NCBI GenBank assembly: GCA_023205875.1
Contig: CP060759.1
Span: forward strand, 783,501-847,500
Direction: 5' to 3'
Source of the DNA: Chloropicon primus
Taxonomy: Eukaryota; Chlorophyta; Chloropicophyceae; Chloropicales; Chloropicaceae
Length of the DNA stretch: 64,000 bases
The notes under the pieces were generated by a model. The model was not told the origin of the DNA, did no database searches, and was given only the letters and a program-made list of their open reading frames with translations. Positions 28,334-38,512 of this stretch are shown one piece after another. Position 1 is the stretch's first letter. Every line of letters starts with the position of its first letter. The position numbers and the translations under genes are program-made.

Positions 28334-31099
28334 CTACATCATGCCGAGGACCCTGTCAATGTACGCCACACCCCTGTGCTGGTCCCTGACCTCGTGAAGG
28401 CACCCCCTCGTCACGCCGGGCTTGATCCTCGCAAGCTTCTCCACCACGACGCAAACCGCTTCCTGCACGGCCGGATTCGTGTCGTCCATGTGTATGAGCA
28501 CGCCCTTGAGGATGTACCCCGTGTTCGTCTCGCAGTAATCACTCGTCAGGCAGGCCACGAAAGCTTCGAGGGTGACGCACGCTTGGATCCTCACCTTGTC
28601 GGTGCTGTCGTCCAGCCTCTTCAGGAGCTCCGGGTACACCAGCCTCTTCTGGTCATTGGTCAATTTGGTGCCAATCACAAGAAGCAGGGCCTCGAGGGTG
28701 TGGCAGGACGAGAGCCTCGTGTCAGCATAGTAATCTTCCTCCAAGCTCGAGTGGATCGTGGGAAGCAGTTGCATTTGGTCGTCCATCAGGACGTGGGCCA
28801 GCTCCGCAGAGTTCATGAGCTTCTGCCTGAAGAAGGTCCCAATCGCCACGATCGCGTGGAACCGAATCGATGCAGCCGTTTTGCCGACCTGCCACACGGC
28901 GGGGGGAAGCAGAACTTCCGCGAGAAACGCCTTGGAATGCTGAGCCACGAACCCGTTCCTGTCCTGATCCTCCAGCAAGCGGTCCAGCAGCTTCAGAGTC
29001 TCCAGTCTGATGTGCGGGTCCCGATCCTGCTGCAAGCAGCTGGCAAACACTTTCGTGATCTGCTCGTAAAGTCCGCTCAAAACTTCTATGGAGCAGTTGA
29101 AGATCAAGGCGGCGAACACAAACTGGTCCGGAGACTCTTTGGTCCACTCGTTGCAAGTTCCGCACAGAATGTGGATCAAGTCCTTGGAGTGGTCGCTCGC
29201 GAAAGATGCGGCGCAGTCGTAGCCACAAACCTGCGCGAGTTTTGTCGTGACTTCCACGGCTCCCCCCTGCAGATGCTCATCGTTTCTAAGGGCCTGCAGC
29301 TGCAACAGCACGTGGTACAGCTCTTGGCTCACTGGCCTGCACTGCTCCCCAAAGGCTTGCAGGAGGTTTATAATCACCGAGAGCAGCTGGGTGTTGATGG
29401 CGTAGTGGCCGGCTCCGCGAATCTCCTCTGACGCGAGGGTGGTCGCGAGGGAGGCCAGCATCTCTTCCTTGATCTCCTTCTTAGAGAGGCTGCACCCGTG
29501 GACCAGTCCAGCGAGAACGACCAGCGCGTTTGCTCTCTGAACCACCGAAGACTTTGGGTTGTTCAGGGAGTCTAAAAGGATACAGACCCAGGAATCAGGG
29601 CTGCAGCTTGCGCCTATGTGGTGGGTCGAGAAGACGATGTACTGAGCGATGTCCTCGTTCTCGTTTCCAACAGCGTTGCAGAGAATGGGGAGGACCACGT
29701 CCAGGTAGGGCTCCATGTCTGATTTGCTGATCTCCGTGGCCTTGTGGAGGAGGCGGGACGCGGACAAGTTCTTGTTGGTGGTCCACTCCGCCAGGTCCCT
29801 CTTGCAGATGGACGTGATGTGCTTGAGGTGGTGCGTGGTCATCTGCCTCACCAAAGTCTCGGCGGCGGCGGCGGCCATGGTCGGAGCTTCCCCGTCCTTT
29901 CCAGCCCCTTGCGAGTAGCACCCCTTCTCGCTATTTGCCTTGCACACACTCTCCAGCTTGAGTCTAGAGCTCTCGCTTATTCTTGGCTCGTCGTCCAGCA
30001 GCCCCACGAGGTAGAAGGGCAGCAGTATCTCAGCGTAGATCGGCACGAGCGGTCCGTCACCGGCGTCCGAAGATTCTCCAACCATTCCCAGCCAGCCAGC
30101 TATGCTGTCGTACATTCTCTCCCTCACCTGGTGCGCCTTGTCAAACATCGACTCGTGCAAGATCGTCACCACATACTTCTCGACCAAGGACTTGTCGGGT
30201 CTGAGGCCGACCAGAGCATCCACGGCGGAGACCAGCAGGACCCTGACCTTGTTGTGGGGGTGAGCCATGTTCCTCACAATGCCTTTCACGATGGACTCCG
30301 CGTGCTCCAGAAGCAAGGCGTCATTTGCCACGATGCCAGGAAGCTCTTCCACAAGCCTGCAGGTCTCCTTCTTCACTTCGTGGAACGGGTCGTCCAGTCC
30401 CTTGACGACGACCGCCACGATCTCGCTAATGTACGCTTGCACGTGGCTCTTGTCGCACTTCTTTGACATCTCCCCCCTCAGCAGCTGAATCATCCACAGC
30501 CTCAGCTCCTCCGAGGGCTCCGCGACCTGGTCGCTCCCCACCCTTGCTTTCACTGCGGGAACGGTCCTTTGGAACAGGAGGGACGTGTTGGGAAGAACCT
30601 CTGCTGCAGCTTTCGCGAAAAGCAGGGCCGCCTCCCTGCACTTCTCCGCTTGGTCGTTCAGCAGCCGGGTCATGGGCACCAGAAGGGCGTCCGTGAGAAG
30701 GGAGGGGAACAGAGATTCGCCCCCCTCGCCCGCTTTGCCCGCCTTCTCCGCGAATTTGTCGTCTTCAAGGAGCCTCCTCCTGAGCCTTTCCGCTCCCGTC
30801 CTCCTCGTGTTCCTGTTCGCATCCGTCAAGCAGTTGACGTCCCTTCTCAGGGCGGCCATCACCCCCTCGACCGACAGGTCCCCGAGCTCCGAGAGAGACT
30901 TCTCCTCCGCGACGCCTTGCTTGGACGCCTCGCTCCCGATCCCCCCCTCGGCGTCGTCGCTGTCCCCTTTCCCTTCCCGCCTCGCGCCTGACGCCAGCCC
31001 CGCCTTGGCACTCCTCACCCCTGACATGGCCTCCGAAGCCTTCTTCATGGTGCTCGACTTGAGCGAGGCCCATATCTCGTCCACGCTCTGCTTGCCCAT
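28334..31099 (-). CDS. DNAAF5: DNAAF5/HEATR2-like dynein axonemal assembly factor
   Basis: 921 aa, start MGKQSVDEIW at 31099 (the extension upstream begins GTG). Nearly all helical: about twenty HEAT-type repeats (for example DPFHEVKKETCRLVEELP and DSTDKVRIQACVTLEAFV). The N-terminal ALRRDVNCLTDANRNTRRTG and EPSEELRLWMIQLL match HEATR2/DNAAF5, a cytosolic factor that preassembles axonemal dynein arms. A poorly conserved N-terminal stretch of 80 residues is Ala/Gly/Lys-rich. No intron in 2.8 kb. HEAT proteins diverge fast, so a related HEAT scaffold is the alternative, but the assignment is consistent along the N-terminal half. Confidence 0.72.
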   Translation of the reverse strand: MGKQSVDEIWASLKSSTMKKASEAMSGVRSAKAGLASGARREGKGDSDDAEGGIGSEASKQGVAEEKSLSELGDLSVEGVMAALRRDVNCLTDANRNTRRTGAERLRRRLLEDDKFAEKAGKAGEGGESLFPSLLTDALLVPMTRLLNDQAEKCREAALLFAKAAAEVLPNTSLLFQRTVPAVKARVGSDQVAEPSEELRLWMIQLLRGEMSKKCDKSHVQAYISEIVAVVVKGLDDPFHEVKKETCRLVEELPGIVANDALLLEHAESIVKGIVRNMAHPHNKVRVLLVSAVDALVGLRPDKSLVEKYVVTILHESMFDKAHQVRERMYDSIAGWLGMVGESSDAGDGPLVPIYAEILLPFYLVGLLDDEPRISESSRLKLESVCKANSEKGCYSQGAGKDGEAPTMAAAAAETLVRQMTTHHLKHITSICKRDLAEWTTNKNLSASRLLHKATEISKSDMEPYLDVVLPILCNAVGNENEDIAQYIVFSTHHIGASCSPDSWVCILLDSLNNPKSSVVQRANALVVLAGLVHGCSLSKKEIKEEMLASLATTLASEEIRGAGHYAINTQLLSVIINLLQAFGEQCRPVSQELYHVLLQLQALRNDEHLQGGAVEVTTKLAQVCGYDCAASFASDHSKDLIHILCGTCNEWTKESPDQFVFAALIFNCSIEVLSGLYEQITKVFASCLQQDRDPHIRLETLKLLDRLLEDQDRNGFVAQHSKAFLAEVLLPPAVWQVGKTAASIRFHAIVAIGTFFRQKLMNSAELAHVLMDDQMQLLPTIHSSLEEDYYADTRLSSCHTLEALLLVIGTKLTNDQKRLVYPELLKRLDDSTDKVRIQACVTLEAFVACLTSDYCETNTGYILKGVLIHMDDTNPAVQEAVCVVVEKLARIKPGVTRGCLHEVRDQHRGVAYIDRVLGMM

Positions 31100-31642
31100 C
31101 CCTCCCAACAACAAAAACCAAAAACCAGTTCCCTCTCCCTTGGCCGTCGACACGAAAGCGGCGCTCTTCGACCACTCCGGGCGCCAAACGAGTCAAGTAA
31201 GCGATCAATGGAAAGATCGCGAGACGTGGCTTCGTTCTATCGCGTTCTCGCCCCTCGCCAGGCCCAGGAACACCTTGTAAAACGAGTCCCCAAAGGCAGG
31301 CCAACCCCCTTCTTCGCCTTCCTTTCCAAGATCTGTCCGTCGAAAATCAAAACGAGGAGCGCGCCAGAAAACGACAGAACAGCTGCACGCCAACGCTGCG
31401 ACGCTGCGGCGGTTTGCGAGAGGAGAAGAGAACAAGGGGTCGTAGGACGCGACTCATTGGTCACGCCGGACGATACTACGTCTCGGGATCTTTGTGTGGA
31501 CACATAGGTCGAAGGATTTGACGCGAGGAGTCGTCCGAAGGGCGTGGCGGAGAGATCGGGGCCCAGCGAGGGTGTGTGTGTGGGTGTGTGGGCGTGTCAA
31601 GGGTGCACACGGTAGACGGGGAGCGCTTGGAAGGCTCGCGAG
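31100..31642. promoter_or_regulatory. Divergent DNAAF5 / HOP2 promoter region
   Basis: No gene supported. A 34-nt segment at about 31191-31224 (GTCAAGTAAG...ATCAATGGAAAG) recurs with 6 mismatches at 58551-58584 upstream of the primase gene. A (GTGTGTGTGTGGGTGTGTG) run lies at about 31571-31590. Confidence 0.4.
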
Positions 31643-32341
31643 ATGACTTCCGCCTCGATCAAGGCGGTCCATGACCTCCTGCGCGAGAGGAACGCGCCGT
31701 TCAACGTGCAGCTGCTGGTCGACAACTTGCAGACGAAGAAGGTGAAGAAGTCGCAGGTGGAGAAGGCCCTGGACGCCCTCGTTTCTCAGAAGAAGGTGAC
31801 GAGGAAGGAGTTTGGAAAGACGAAGATCTACTTCTTGACCCAGGAAAACCTCGAGAAGGCGTCGAGTGAGGAGCTTGCGGCGCTCAACAAGAAGGCGGCT
31901 GACCTCAAGGCCTCCGTGGAAGCCGAGAGGCAGGGCCTGGCTTCCATGAAGAAGGAGCTCGCCAAACTGAAGACGGAGTCGACTGCCGAGGAGATCGAGG
32001 GGGAAATCAAGAGCAGCGAGAAGTCCATAGCGGAGATGAGGGCGAAGCTCGACAAGCTGAACTCCAAGAGCGGCTCGGTGTCCAAGGAGTCCTTCACGGA
32101 GGCCCAGCTGCAGCTGCAGCAGAACCTCGTGCTTTGGAGGAAGTACAAGAAGATCTTCAACGAGATTTGGTACGCGATGGCCGATTCCATGGGCGACGGG
32201 TTCGACAAGAAGAAGGAGAAGAAGCTCCTGGGGGACATTGGGGTCGAGACCGACGAGGTCGCGGGTGCGGAGTACTCCGCCCTCGACGACGTCATCAAGG
32301 GCGTCAACGCCGCGAAGAAGAGGAGGATCAGCCCGGCGTAG
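31643..32341 (+). CDS. HOP2: HOP2 (TBPIP/PSMC3IP), meiotic recombination protein
   Basis: 232 aa. Residues about 5-65 form a winged helix (IKAVHDLLRERNAPFNVQLL, KVTRKEFGKTKIYFLTQE), followed by a coiled coil of about 60-135 and a C-terminal segment containing WRKYKKIFNEIWYAMADSM. This order is diagnostic for HOP2, which pairs with MND1 to stimulate DMC1/RAD51 strand invasion. Length matches the family (~220 aa). With MSH5 at 7.5 kb it indicates meiosis. Divergent from DNAAF5, convergent with the HTH gene 200 nt away. Confidence 0.92.
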   Translation: MTSASIKAVHDLLRERNAPFNVQLLVDNLQTKKVKKSQVEKALDALVSQKKVTRKEFGKTKIYFLTQENLEKASSEELAALNKKAADLKASVEAERQGLASMKKELAKLKTESTAEEIEGEIKSSEKSIAEMRAKLDKLNSKSGSVSKESFTEAQLQLQQNLVLWRKYKKIFNEIWYAMADSMGDGFDKKKEKKLLGDIGVETDEVAGAEYSALDDVIKGVNAAKKRRISPA

Positions 32342-32541
32342 GCAGCGCTGGCGGGGATAGATAACACAAGCTTCCCATTTTGTACACCATTTTTTCTGTG
32401 CCCGAGGCCCGAAGGTCGCCCGCGAGGCCTCTCTCTCTCCCGGAACACATGTGTGGCCAAGGGAGGTGGTTCGCGGCGAAACGAAGAAGCAAAAGAAGAA
32501 AGTAAAACTTGGACCTACAAAAGAAACAGAACGTTCTAAGT

Positions 32542-33006
32542 TCATTGCTGTGGCAAAGCTGGGGAGGCCGTCTTCTTCTTCTTCGCGGTGGGCCTCTTCC
32601 AGCCCTGCTGCTTGACGAAGGCCCAGGCCGTGGAGGTCGAGCACCCGAGCATGTTCGCAATCTTGTCGTAGGTGAGCTCTCCGTCGGCCTGGTGCCACGC
32701 CTCCGCGACCCTGTTGATGGTGTCCGGGTTGTCGAACTTGCTCTTCCTCTTCTTGGTCCGCTTCTCGTTCCAGGACTTGCCCTTCAGCACCTCCTTCTTC
32801 ACGCGAGACACCGTGGGGATGCTCCTCTCCAAAACCTTCGCAATGCTCGATACGCTGTGCCCCGCCATGAGGAGCTCCGTCGCACGCTTGCGCTCCTGCA
32901 TCGAGAGGAAGCGAGTGCGCTTCCCGTCTTCTCCGCCTTCCGGCACGGGACCCGTCTCCACCTCCAGCTGGGCCTGCTCCAAAACATGATGAGGGTTCTC
33001 TGCCAT
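32542..33006 (-). CDS. Double helix-turn-helix DNA-binding protein, unassigned
   Basis: 154 aa, start MAENPHHVLE at 33006 (the extension upstream encodes Arg-rich sequence from alternative starts). Two HTH units: residues about 37-74 (MQERKRATELLMAGHSVSSI then TVSRVKKEVLKG), and about 91-130 (TINRVAEAWHQADGELTYDK then IANMLGCSTSTAWAFVKQQG). A basic Lys/Arg linker and tail flank them. This bipartite pattern resembles the DNA-binding half of IS630/Tc1-type transposases or paired domains, with no catalytic part. It could be a domesticated HTH transcription factor; I could not place it in a family. Confidence 0.6.
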   Translation of the reverse strand: MAENPHHVLEQAQLEVETGPVPEGGEDGKRTRFLSMQERKRATELLMAGHSVSSIAKVLERSIPTVSRVKKEVLKGKSWNEKRTKKRKSKFDNPDTINRVAEAWHQADGELTYDKIANMLGCSTSTAWAFVKQQGWKRPTAKKKKTASPALPQQ

Positions 33007-33679
33007 CCTTGAATAGTCGACTCCACTCGACTCTGCCTCGAAAGAAAACCTTCTTCTTCTGTGCCGACGAGACAAAGAAACCAAAAAAACGAAAACGAAA
33101 AGGCGTCCGCGTTCGTGCTGAGGACGCGACCGACCGCTACCGGTTCACCGACTCCCTCGCTCGCGCGCTCCAAAGCTTGTCTGTCACTGTCTCGCTCGGC
33201 GCTGGATTGAAGATGGGACTGACTTCGTTTGTCTTTCTTCGAAAACCTCGCCGTCTCTTGAAAAAAAACCGAATGCCGTTTCGACCGTGAAAACACGGGA
33301 ATAGCACTAACAGGATTTGAATTCGACGCCATTTTTAAGGGTTTTGAGTTTGCACCCGTTTGCACGAGAAGTCTACGAGGAGTGAGAGCAAGGGACCAAA
33401 GGGCGCGAGCGAGCCACGCTCCCTGAGGATGGATGGAGGGATGGAGGGGATTGGGATTGCCCCAACCCAACCCCGCGCCAACCCGGGAGGGGGGAGGTGG
33501 ATCGCCGAGGATGTCATCCAATCCAGTCCGTGGCAGAAACCCAAACCACCCGAGACGCGGCGAGACGGGAAAATTTAGACCCCGTCGTCGGCCGGCAAGC
33601 AAACTCTGTCGTGTGCGTTACTACACGATTTCTTCCTTGCTTTGCCCGTCTCTGTCTCTTCCAAGGCCTTGCCTCTTGC
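33007..33679. promoter_or_regulatory. Gene-free region between HTH and THOC7 genes
   Basis: Upstream of the HTH gene and 3' of THOC7 (both minus). Open frames in it are GC-rich shadows without domain content. A patch of CCCAACCC/GGGATTGGGATTG-rich sequence lies at about 33450-33480. No splice signals linking to a known protein were found. Confidence 0.35.
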
Positions 33680-34506
33680 TCAAGCCGCCTCTTTCAGGGC
33701 CTCCCTCGCCTCTTCCCGGATCGCGCCGATGAGCTCCGGATCCACCCTTATCCCGTCGTACTTTTCCGGGTCTTCCGTGGACCTCTCCAGGTCGCCCACG
33801 GAGTTTAGCAGCGTGTCGAGGAGGGCCCTGCGCCTCTCGTTCAGCTCGTCCATCTTCCCGACGTTTTCCCTGATGATCTCCGTTTCCATCCGCGTCTCCT
33901 CGATGTTCTTGTTGAGCTTGCTGCAGGAAGGGATCTGGACGATGGCCTCCTTGAGCTTCTCGCACTCGACGTAGAACGCCTTGACTTTCTTCGCGTCCTC
34001 GAGCTCGACCTTCTTCTCCTCGATCCGCCTGTTGATCTGCGAGGACGCGAGACCCCGCCCCACCCCCGAACAGACAGACAGACAAACAAAACAAGAAAAG
34101 CAACGAGAAAGAATCAGAATCAACCGTCGTCAGCAACCCAACCCAGCAAACACAGCAGTAGTCTCCAGAGAACGAAGACGAAAACACCGTGAGATCAACT
34201 CACCGCCTCGCTCTCCTCCCCAGACTTCTTCCTCAGGTCCTCGTACTGGTCCGTGTCGGTCTTGTGCGCCCTGCTCGCGTTCGAGAGCTTGGTGAACGAC
34301 AGCTCCAGCACGTCTATCGCGTTGTTCAGGTGCAGGAACTTCGCCTTGGCCTCCTCTTCGGACGCACCCTTCGAGCCCGGCCTCGCCGCACTCTCGAACG
34401 AGTAGTACGCCTTGCCGACGCTCTCGAGGGCCTCCTTCAGTGCCGTATTCCCCACCCTCTTCTCCATGCTCTCCTCCGTCTGCGTGATGTACTTCCCTCC
34501 CGCCAT
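33680..34506 (-). CDS. THOC7: THOC7-like subunit of the THO mRNA-export complex
   Basis: 219 aa from two exons: 34506-34204 and 34036-33680, intron 167 nt (GTGAGT...CAG). The joined frame starts MAGGKYITQTEESMEKRVGN. Middle part: helical segment with ALESVGKAYYSFESAARPG; C-terminal part: coiled coil starting at the splice (EAINRRIEEKKVELEDAKK, then IPSCSKLNKNIEETRMETE). This pattern of a short helical head and a long coiled coil with the PS-K-N/T element matches THOC7, the part of THO/TREX that couples transcription to mRNA export. Coiled-coil proteins of this size are easily confused; confidence is moderate. Confidence 0.6.
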
Positions 34507-34774
34507 CTTGCACTGCACGAACACCTTGCCTCGGGTCTCTCCGCACCGATCTGGAAAACCCTTCTCCGCCGAGTGAGAGGCAACCCGTACTCGCGACCCG
34601 TACTTTCGCCGCGCCCTGCCCTCACCGCCCCTCCGTCGCCCACTCCGTCGTCAACACCCGCCACTTTTGTCCACAACCGGCGGAGGAGATCGATCGAAGC
34701 AGACCAGCAAGGAGAACCAAGTGTGTGCGTCATCGAGGAGGAGAGGAGAGGAGGGAGTTTGTTGGTGCGAGGGG

Positions 34775-35878
34775 ATGGGAACGATGGCGGTAGGGGTGGA
34801 GGGAGGGGGGAGGGGAATCGGGAGGACGTTCGGGATGGAGCGAGAATGGGCTTGGAAGGGTCGGGGGAGGGTTGCGCGGCGTGGGGAGGCCGGGGGGGCT
34901 GCTGGGGGAAGGCTTCGTCACCGTCACCCCTCCTCGTCCTCGTCCTGGCGCTGCGGTGCGTTCCGGGCGATGGACTCCCTCGTGCGGAACATCAACAGCG
35001 TGTTGGGATCTTCGGGGGACATGTATGCGAACCCCGAGGGGCAGGCGGAGGGCGAGGGGGCGGGGGAGGGAGGAAGCCGGGGCGCGTCGGTGTTGGATAC
35101 TACAGGGTACAAGCACGTGCGCATGAGAGTCAAGCTCGCGCAAAGGGTTTCCATCGAAGACGTGGCTCTGGACCCTGAGAAGCTCGCCCTGGTGCACAAG
35201 GGCCAACCAGGCAATGTGACCGAGTCCCTCCAATCGTACTTGGGCCTCCCCCTGGAAGAATATTCGGTGCTGGACCCTGCTTGGATCCAGCGCTTGGATG
35301 GCGCCGACAATGACACCTTTGTGCTGAAGGTTCCCCTGCGCGAAATGGTTGGCCTGGAGCTCCACCCCAGCCTGAGGGCGAGGGTGGAGACGACGACCTC
35401 GCAAGCGGGGACAGAGGACAGAGATGCGGGCGAAGGGGGGGAGAGGTCCAGGCCACGCCAACCGCCTCACCAACCGCAGATGGGAATATTTCAGAGGCAG
35501 CTCTCGAACAAGGTCACGATCCTTGGCGAAGAAACGAAGATGGGAAGCGCGATATTCGACGACCTCGTCGAAATATCCTTCACGCTGCACGTGATGCAGG
35601 TCGGGAACAGGATGCCGGGAACGGACTCAAGGAAGACTCCGAACAAGACTCACTTGAGGGGGGAGCTGCTGCTGGACGTCGAAGTAGACGTGCCTGCGCC
35701 CCTCAATAAACTCCCTATCAGGATTCTAAGGTCCGGCGGCGGAACGCTGATTCGACTCGTGATGCAGCGCATGCTGAGGGGTTTTTTGGCGGCTCTCGCA
35801 AGAGACTTCGAGTCGTGGTGCTGCAACGAAGCTCGAGACTCTGCTCCGCTTCATGACGAGGGCATTGTAGAAGATTAA
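34775..35878 (+). CDS. DUF1997-family plastid protein
   Basis: 367 aa. Start at MGTMAVGVEG (ATG 34775; ATG 34784 is a near alternative). The first 65 residues are Gly/Arg-rich then Ser/Trp, likely a transit peptide. The domain begins near residue 135 with LQSYLGLPLEEYSVLDP, then WIQRLDGADNDTFVLKVP, and ends with LIRLVMQRMLRGFLAALARD, matching DUF1997 found in cyanobacteria and plants. A Gln/Pro-rich insert (about 235-265) separates the two halves. Function is unknown in the family; plastid location is inferred. Convergent with the BTB-like gene, 44 nt apart. Confidence 0.68.
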   Translation: MGTMAVGVEGGGRGIGRTFGMEREWAWKGRGRVARRGEAGGAAGGRLRHRHPSSSSSWRCGAFRAMDSLVRNINSVLGSSGDMYANPEGQAEGEGAGEGGSRGASVLDTTGYKHVRMRVKLAQRVSIEDVALDPEKLALVHKGQPGNVTESLQSYLGLPLEEYSVLDPAWIQRLDGADNDTFVLKVPLREMVGLELHPSLRARVETTTSQAGTEDRDAGEGGERSRPRQPPHQPQMGIFQRQLSNKVTILGEETKMGSAIFDDLVEISFTLHVMQVGNRMPGTDSRKTPNKTHLRGELLLDVEVDVPAPLNKLPIRILRSGGGTLIRLVMQRMLRGFLAALARDFESWCCNEARDSAPLHDEGIVED

Positions 35879-35922
35879 AGGGGAAAAAGATATTACTATT
35901 ACATCTGTAAAACACACAAAAC

Positions 35923-37079
35923 TCACTTTACATTAAAACTTGGCAGCCAGCCCGTGCAGATGTGAAGGTACGCGCCCGCCAGCTTCTCAATACACTTGCT
36001 GCACCGTTGAACCTGAGTTTTGAGCCAGGGGCAGGGGAAAGCAATTGTCAGCAAGGGAAACTAAGAGGTTCAGGGGGTCAGGGACTTACCAGGGGCTCGA
36101 AATCCAAAAGGTGCTCGATTTCTTTCATCTTCATCCGGGACACGTCGATGTGGTTCAGGAGAATGCTCATGAATCCGTTGGTCGACGCTGCGTCCCCCCT
36201 GTCGCAGTGCACGCTGTGTTCTATCCAGGACGCAGCATGCTTGAAGAGCATAAACGGTGCGTCTTTCTCCGCCTTCGCCCCCGCTTCGATCATGTGCCTC
36301 ACAACCTCGAATTGCGTGAAGTACCAAGCGGGCTTGCTGCTTTCAATCACTCGTCCGAGGCCGGCTTCCAAGCAGAAACGTTCGGCTTTCTTGTACAAGG
36401 TCCTGTCCATGCACGAGAAAGCGGTGTTCAGAACGTCCAAGCAGCTTTCTTCGGTGATAACCTCGCCCACGAACGATGAAATTGTGCGGCGCAGCTCTGA
36501 CGCCTGCCCGAACGTTCCCCTGAAGATGATGTCCCTCAGAGCTTGGCCGCCCTCGACGTCGGACAGCGACAGCTCGTGCTTCTCGCCGTACACGTACTCG
36601 AGAATAAGCGAGAGGCAGGGCGCGATGTTCGCCTTCTCGGAGAGCTTGCCAAAACCTGCTGGGTGCGTGGCCTGCTGCCTGTGAAAAGTGTTCAAGACGA
36701 GGCTGGCAGCAAGGACTTCATCCGAAGAGATTTGGCCTTCCAGCGCCGATGCGTTTTCGGGCGTCTGCAGCCCCCTCTTGACGCCCTCGATGCGGTTGCG
36801 AAGCGCACTGCCCCCCATGCTGGGCACCTTGCGCAGAAGCTGGGCGAGGACTTCCACTTTCCAAACATCGTCGATGAGCGAGGACACCGCGTGCCCCCAC
36901 TCCGTCCTCTCGGACTTCCAGCAAGCGGGCGTTCGCTTCGAGCCCGAGACGTGCTCCTGATGGCACGTCTTCTGCCTCTTCGTCCACCCCCCCTGGCCGT
37001 CGAAGCCAGCGTTCAAGTCTCGTGCGCCGAGCACGGCCGGCCCCCTCACCGTCGCCGTCGCCGTCGTCGCGTGGTGCAT
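35923..37079 (-). CDS. BTB/BACK-like protein, divergent
   Basis: 359 aa from two exons: 37079-36090 and 36012-35923, intron 77 nt (GTAAGT...CAG, phase 0). The body has a BTB-like fold (CLSLILEYVYGEKHELS) followed by helical BACK-like segments (MDRTLYKKAERFCLEAGLGRV, ISSFVGEVITEESCLDVL). Exon 2 adds VQRCSKCIEKLAGAYLHIC with CxxC. The N-terminal 45 residues are unstructured, with a basic KRQK cluster. BTB-BACK proteins often act as CUL3 adaptors; no kelch or NPH3 domain is seen. An ATG at 37094 is an alternative start. A 17-nt block at 37077-37093 overlapping the start matches the start region of the AlkB-like gene. Confidence 0.55.
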
Positions 37080-37824
37080 CCCGTCGTCCCTCATTTTCCA
37101 ATTCCTTTCGCAAGCGACAAAAACCAAAGGGAAGTGCCTTCACCGCCGCAGGATATCGAGTCGAGACAGCAAGCTCCCACCTCGAGGTCCGGACTCCTCA
37201 ACGCTTCGTCGCCACCCGAGCGCTCAACTTCTTGCTCATCTGTCGCTCATGGCGGGGAATTCAAAACTGAATGGCGAATGGCGGGGGAGGAGGGATGGGG
37301 CATCTGGGAGACTTCGGAGTTTGCGGCGATGTGGGCGACGGGGACGACCAGAGTGGGAGCGATGGCGCGAATGGATGGGTGATTTAGGTCTTTCTGCTTC
37401 TTTGAAGACCTGGATTGAAGGGATTGGAGCACTGGTGAGGGGTTTTGGAGCGAAAATGCTTCCGATCACGAGGGGAGGGCGAGGGGCCGGAGCGGCGCGT
37501 GTCCGACTCCATCCATCCAAGTGCGGAGCTGGAGGGGAGGGGATGCAGGGGGACTGCACGCGATTTTTGGACTGGCCCGAGACACCGACACGCCACTCTT
37601 GCCGAGGCGTGGGCACGGGACGGGAGAAGACAGGAGGGGCGACGTCGGAACGAGCCGCGGCCCGAAGAAGACAAAAGAAAGGAGAATACAAGAACTCTTA
37701 CACACTCTTAAGACGAGTAAAAATCGTTAGCCAGGGCCCTCGCCAGGGCCCCGGGCTTCGCTTCCCAACGGGCGCGGCGACAGCCAGGGGGGCGGAGAGA
37801 CCCGGCAAACATCTAAACACTTCC
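37080..37824. promoter_or_regulatory. Gene-free region upstream of the BTB-like gene
   Basis: Between the BTB-like start (minus) and the S10 stop (minus). An open frame from an ATG at 37249 is Gly/Arg-rich without domain content. A direct repeat GCCAGGGCCC occurs at 37730-37739 and 37742-37751 near the S10 3' end. I see no supported gene. Confidence 0.35.
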
Positions 37825-38512
37825 TCAGATCTTCACCTCGACGTCCACGCCCGCGGGCAAGTCGAGGGCCATCAGTCCGTCAATCGTCTGCGCGGAGACG
37901 TTCTTCAGGTCTATGATGCGTTGGTGGGTCCTGATCTCGAACTGCTCGCGGGAGTCCTTGTTCACGTGAGGGGACTTCAAGATGGTGTACTTTCGTCTCC
38001 TCGTTGGCAGATACGCTGGTCCCGTCTTGTCGCAGCCGGTCCTATAGGCAACGTCCAAGATCGCCTCGACGGCCTCCTGCGCGGGGCATTGGCGGACAAG
38101 AGCAAAAGCGAGCAAAGAGACGCACACGAATTAGCAAAGGTCTCCGGACTTGTCGTTGGGACACCACGCCACGCCACGCCGCGCTCTCGGAAAAGCAGAC
38201 CGTGGCAAGGGCGAAAAAGAAAGCGAGCAGTCAGCGCAGACGCACCTGAAGTGGCTCGGAGCTGTAGCACTTGAGCTTTATCCTGAGCGTCGAGCGAGAC
38301 TCGACCTCCGCCTCGCTCGCTTCCGCAGCAGCAGCCGCCAAGACCACGCCCTCTCCTCTCACCGCGCGGTCGCACCCCCCCCTCCTCTGCTCTCTCCTCT
38401 TCTGCCCGGCCGCGCGAGCGGCGTGACCCCTGGCGGCACTCCGCCCTCCTGACGCGGCCCTCCTCGCCACCGCTCCCTCCCTCACGCTTCGGCTCAAGTT
38501 CGTCGCCACCAT
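37825..38512 (-). CDS. RPS10: Plastid ribosomal protein S10 (uS10c)
   Basis: 172 aa from two exons: 38512-38246 and 38076-37825, intron 169 nt (GTGCGT...CAG, phase 0). An N-terminal transit peptide of about 65 residues, Ala/Arg/Gly-rich (MVATNLSRSVREGAVARRAA), precedes the S10 domain: STLRIKLKCYSSEPLQ / EAVEAILDVAYRTG, then TGPAYLPTRRRKYTILKSPH, RTHQRIIDLKN and the ending LDLPAGVDVEVKI, which matches the plastid rather than mitochondrial form. Part of the plastid 30S subunit. A (CT)n run at about 38520-38539 lies just upstream (GA-rich in the gene sense). Confidence 0.92.

Noticed and set aside
37249-38274. 341-codon plus frame in and beyond the BTB/S10 spacer
   Set aside because: Gly/Arg-rich, overlaps S10 antisense, no domain or supporting splice signals.
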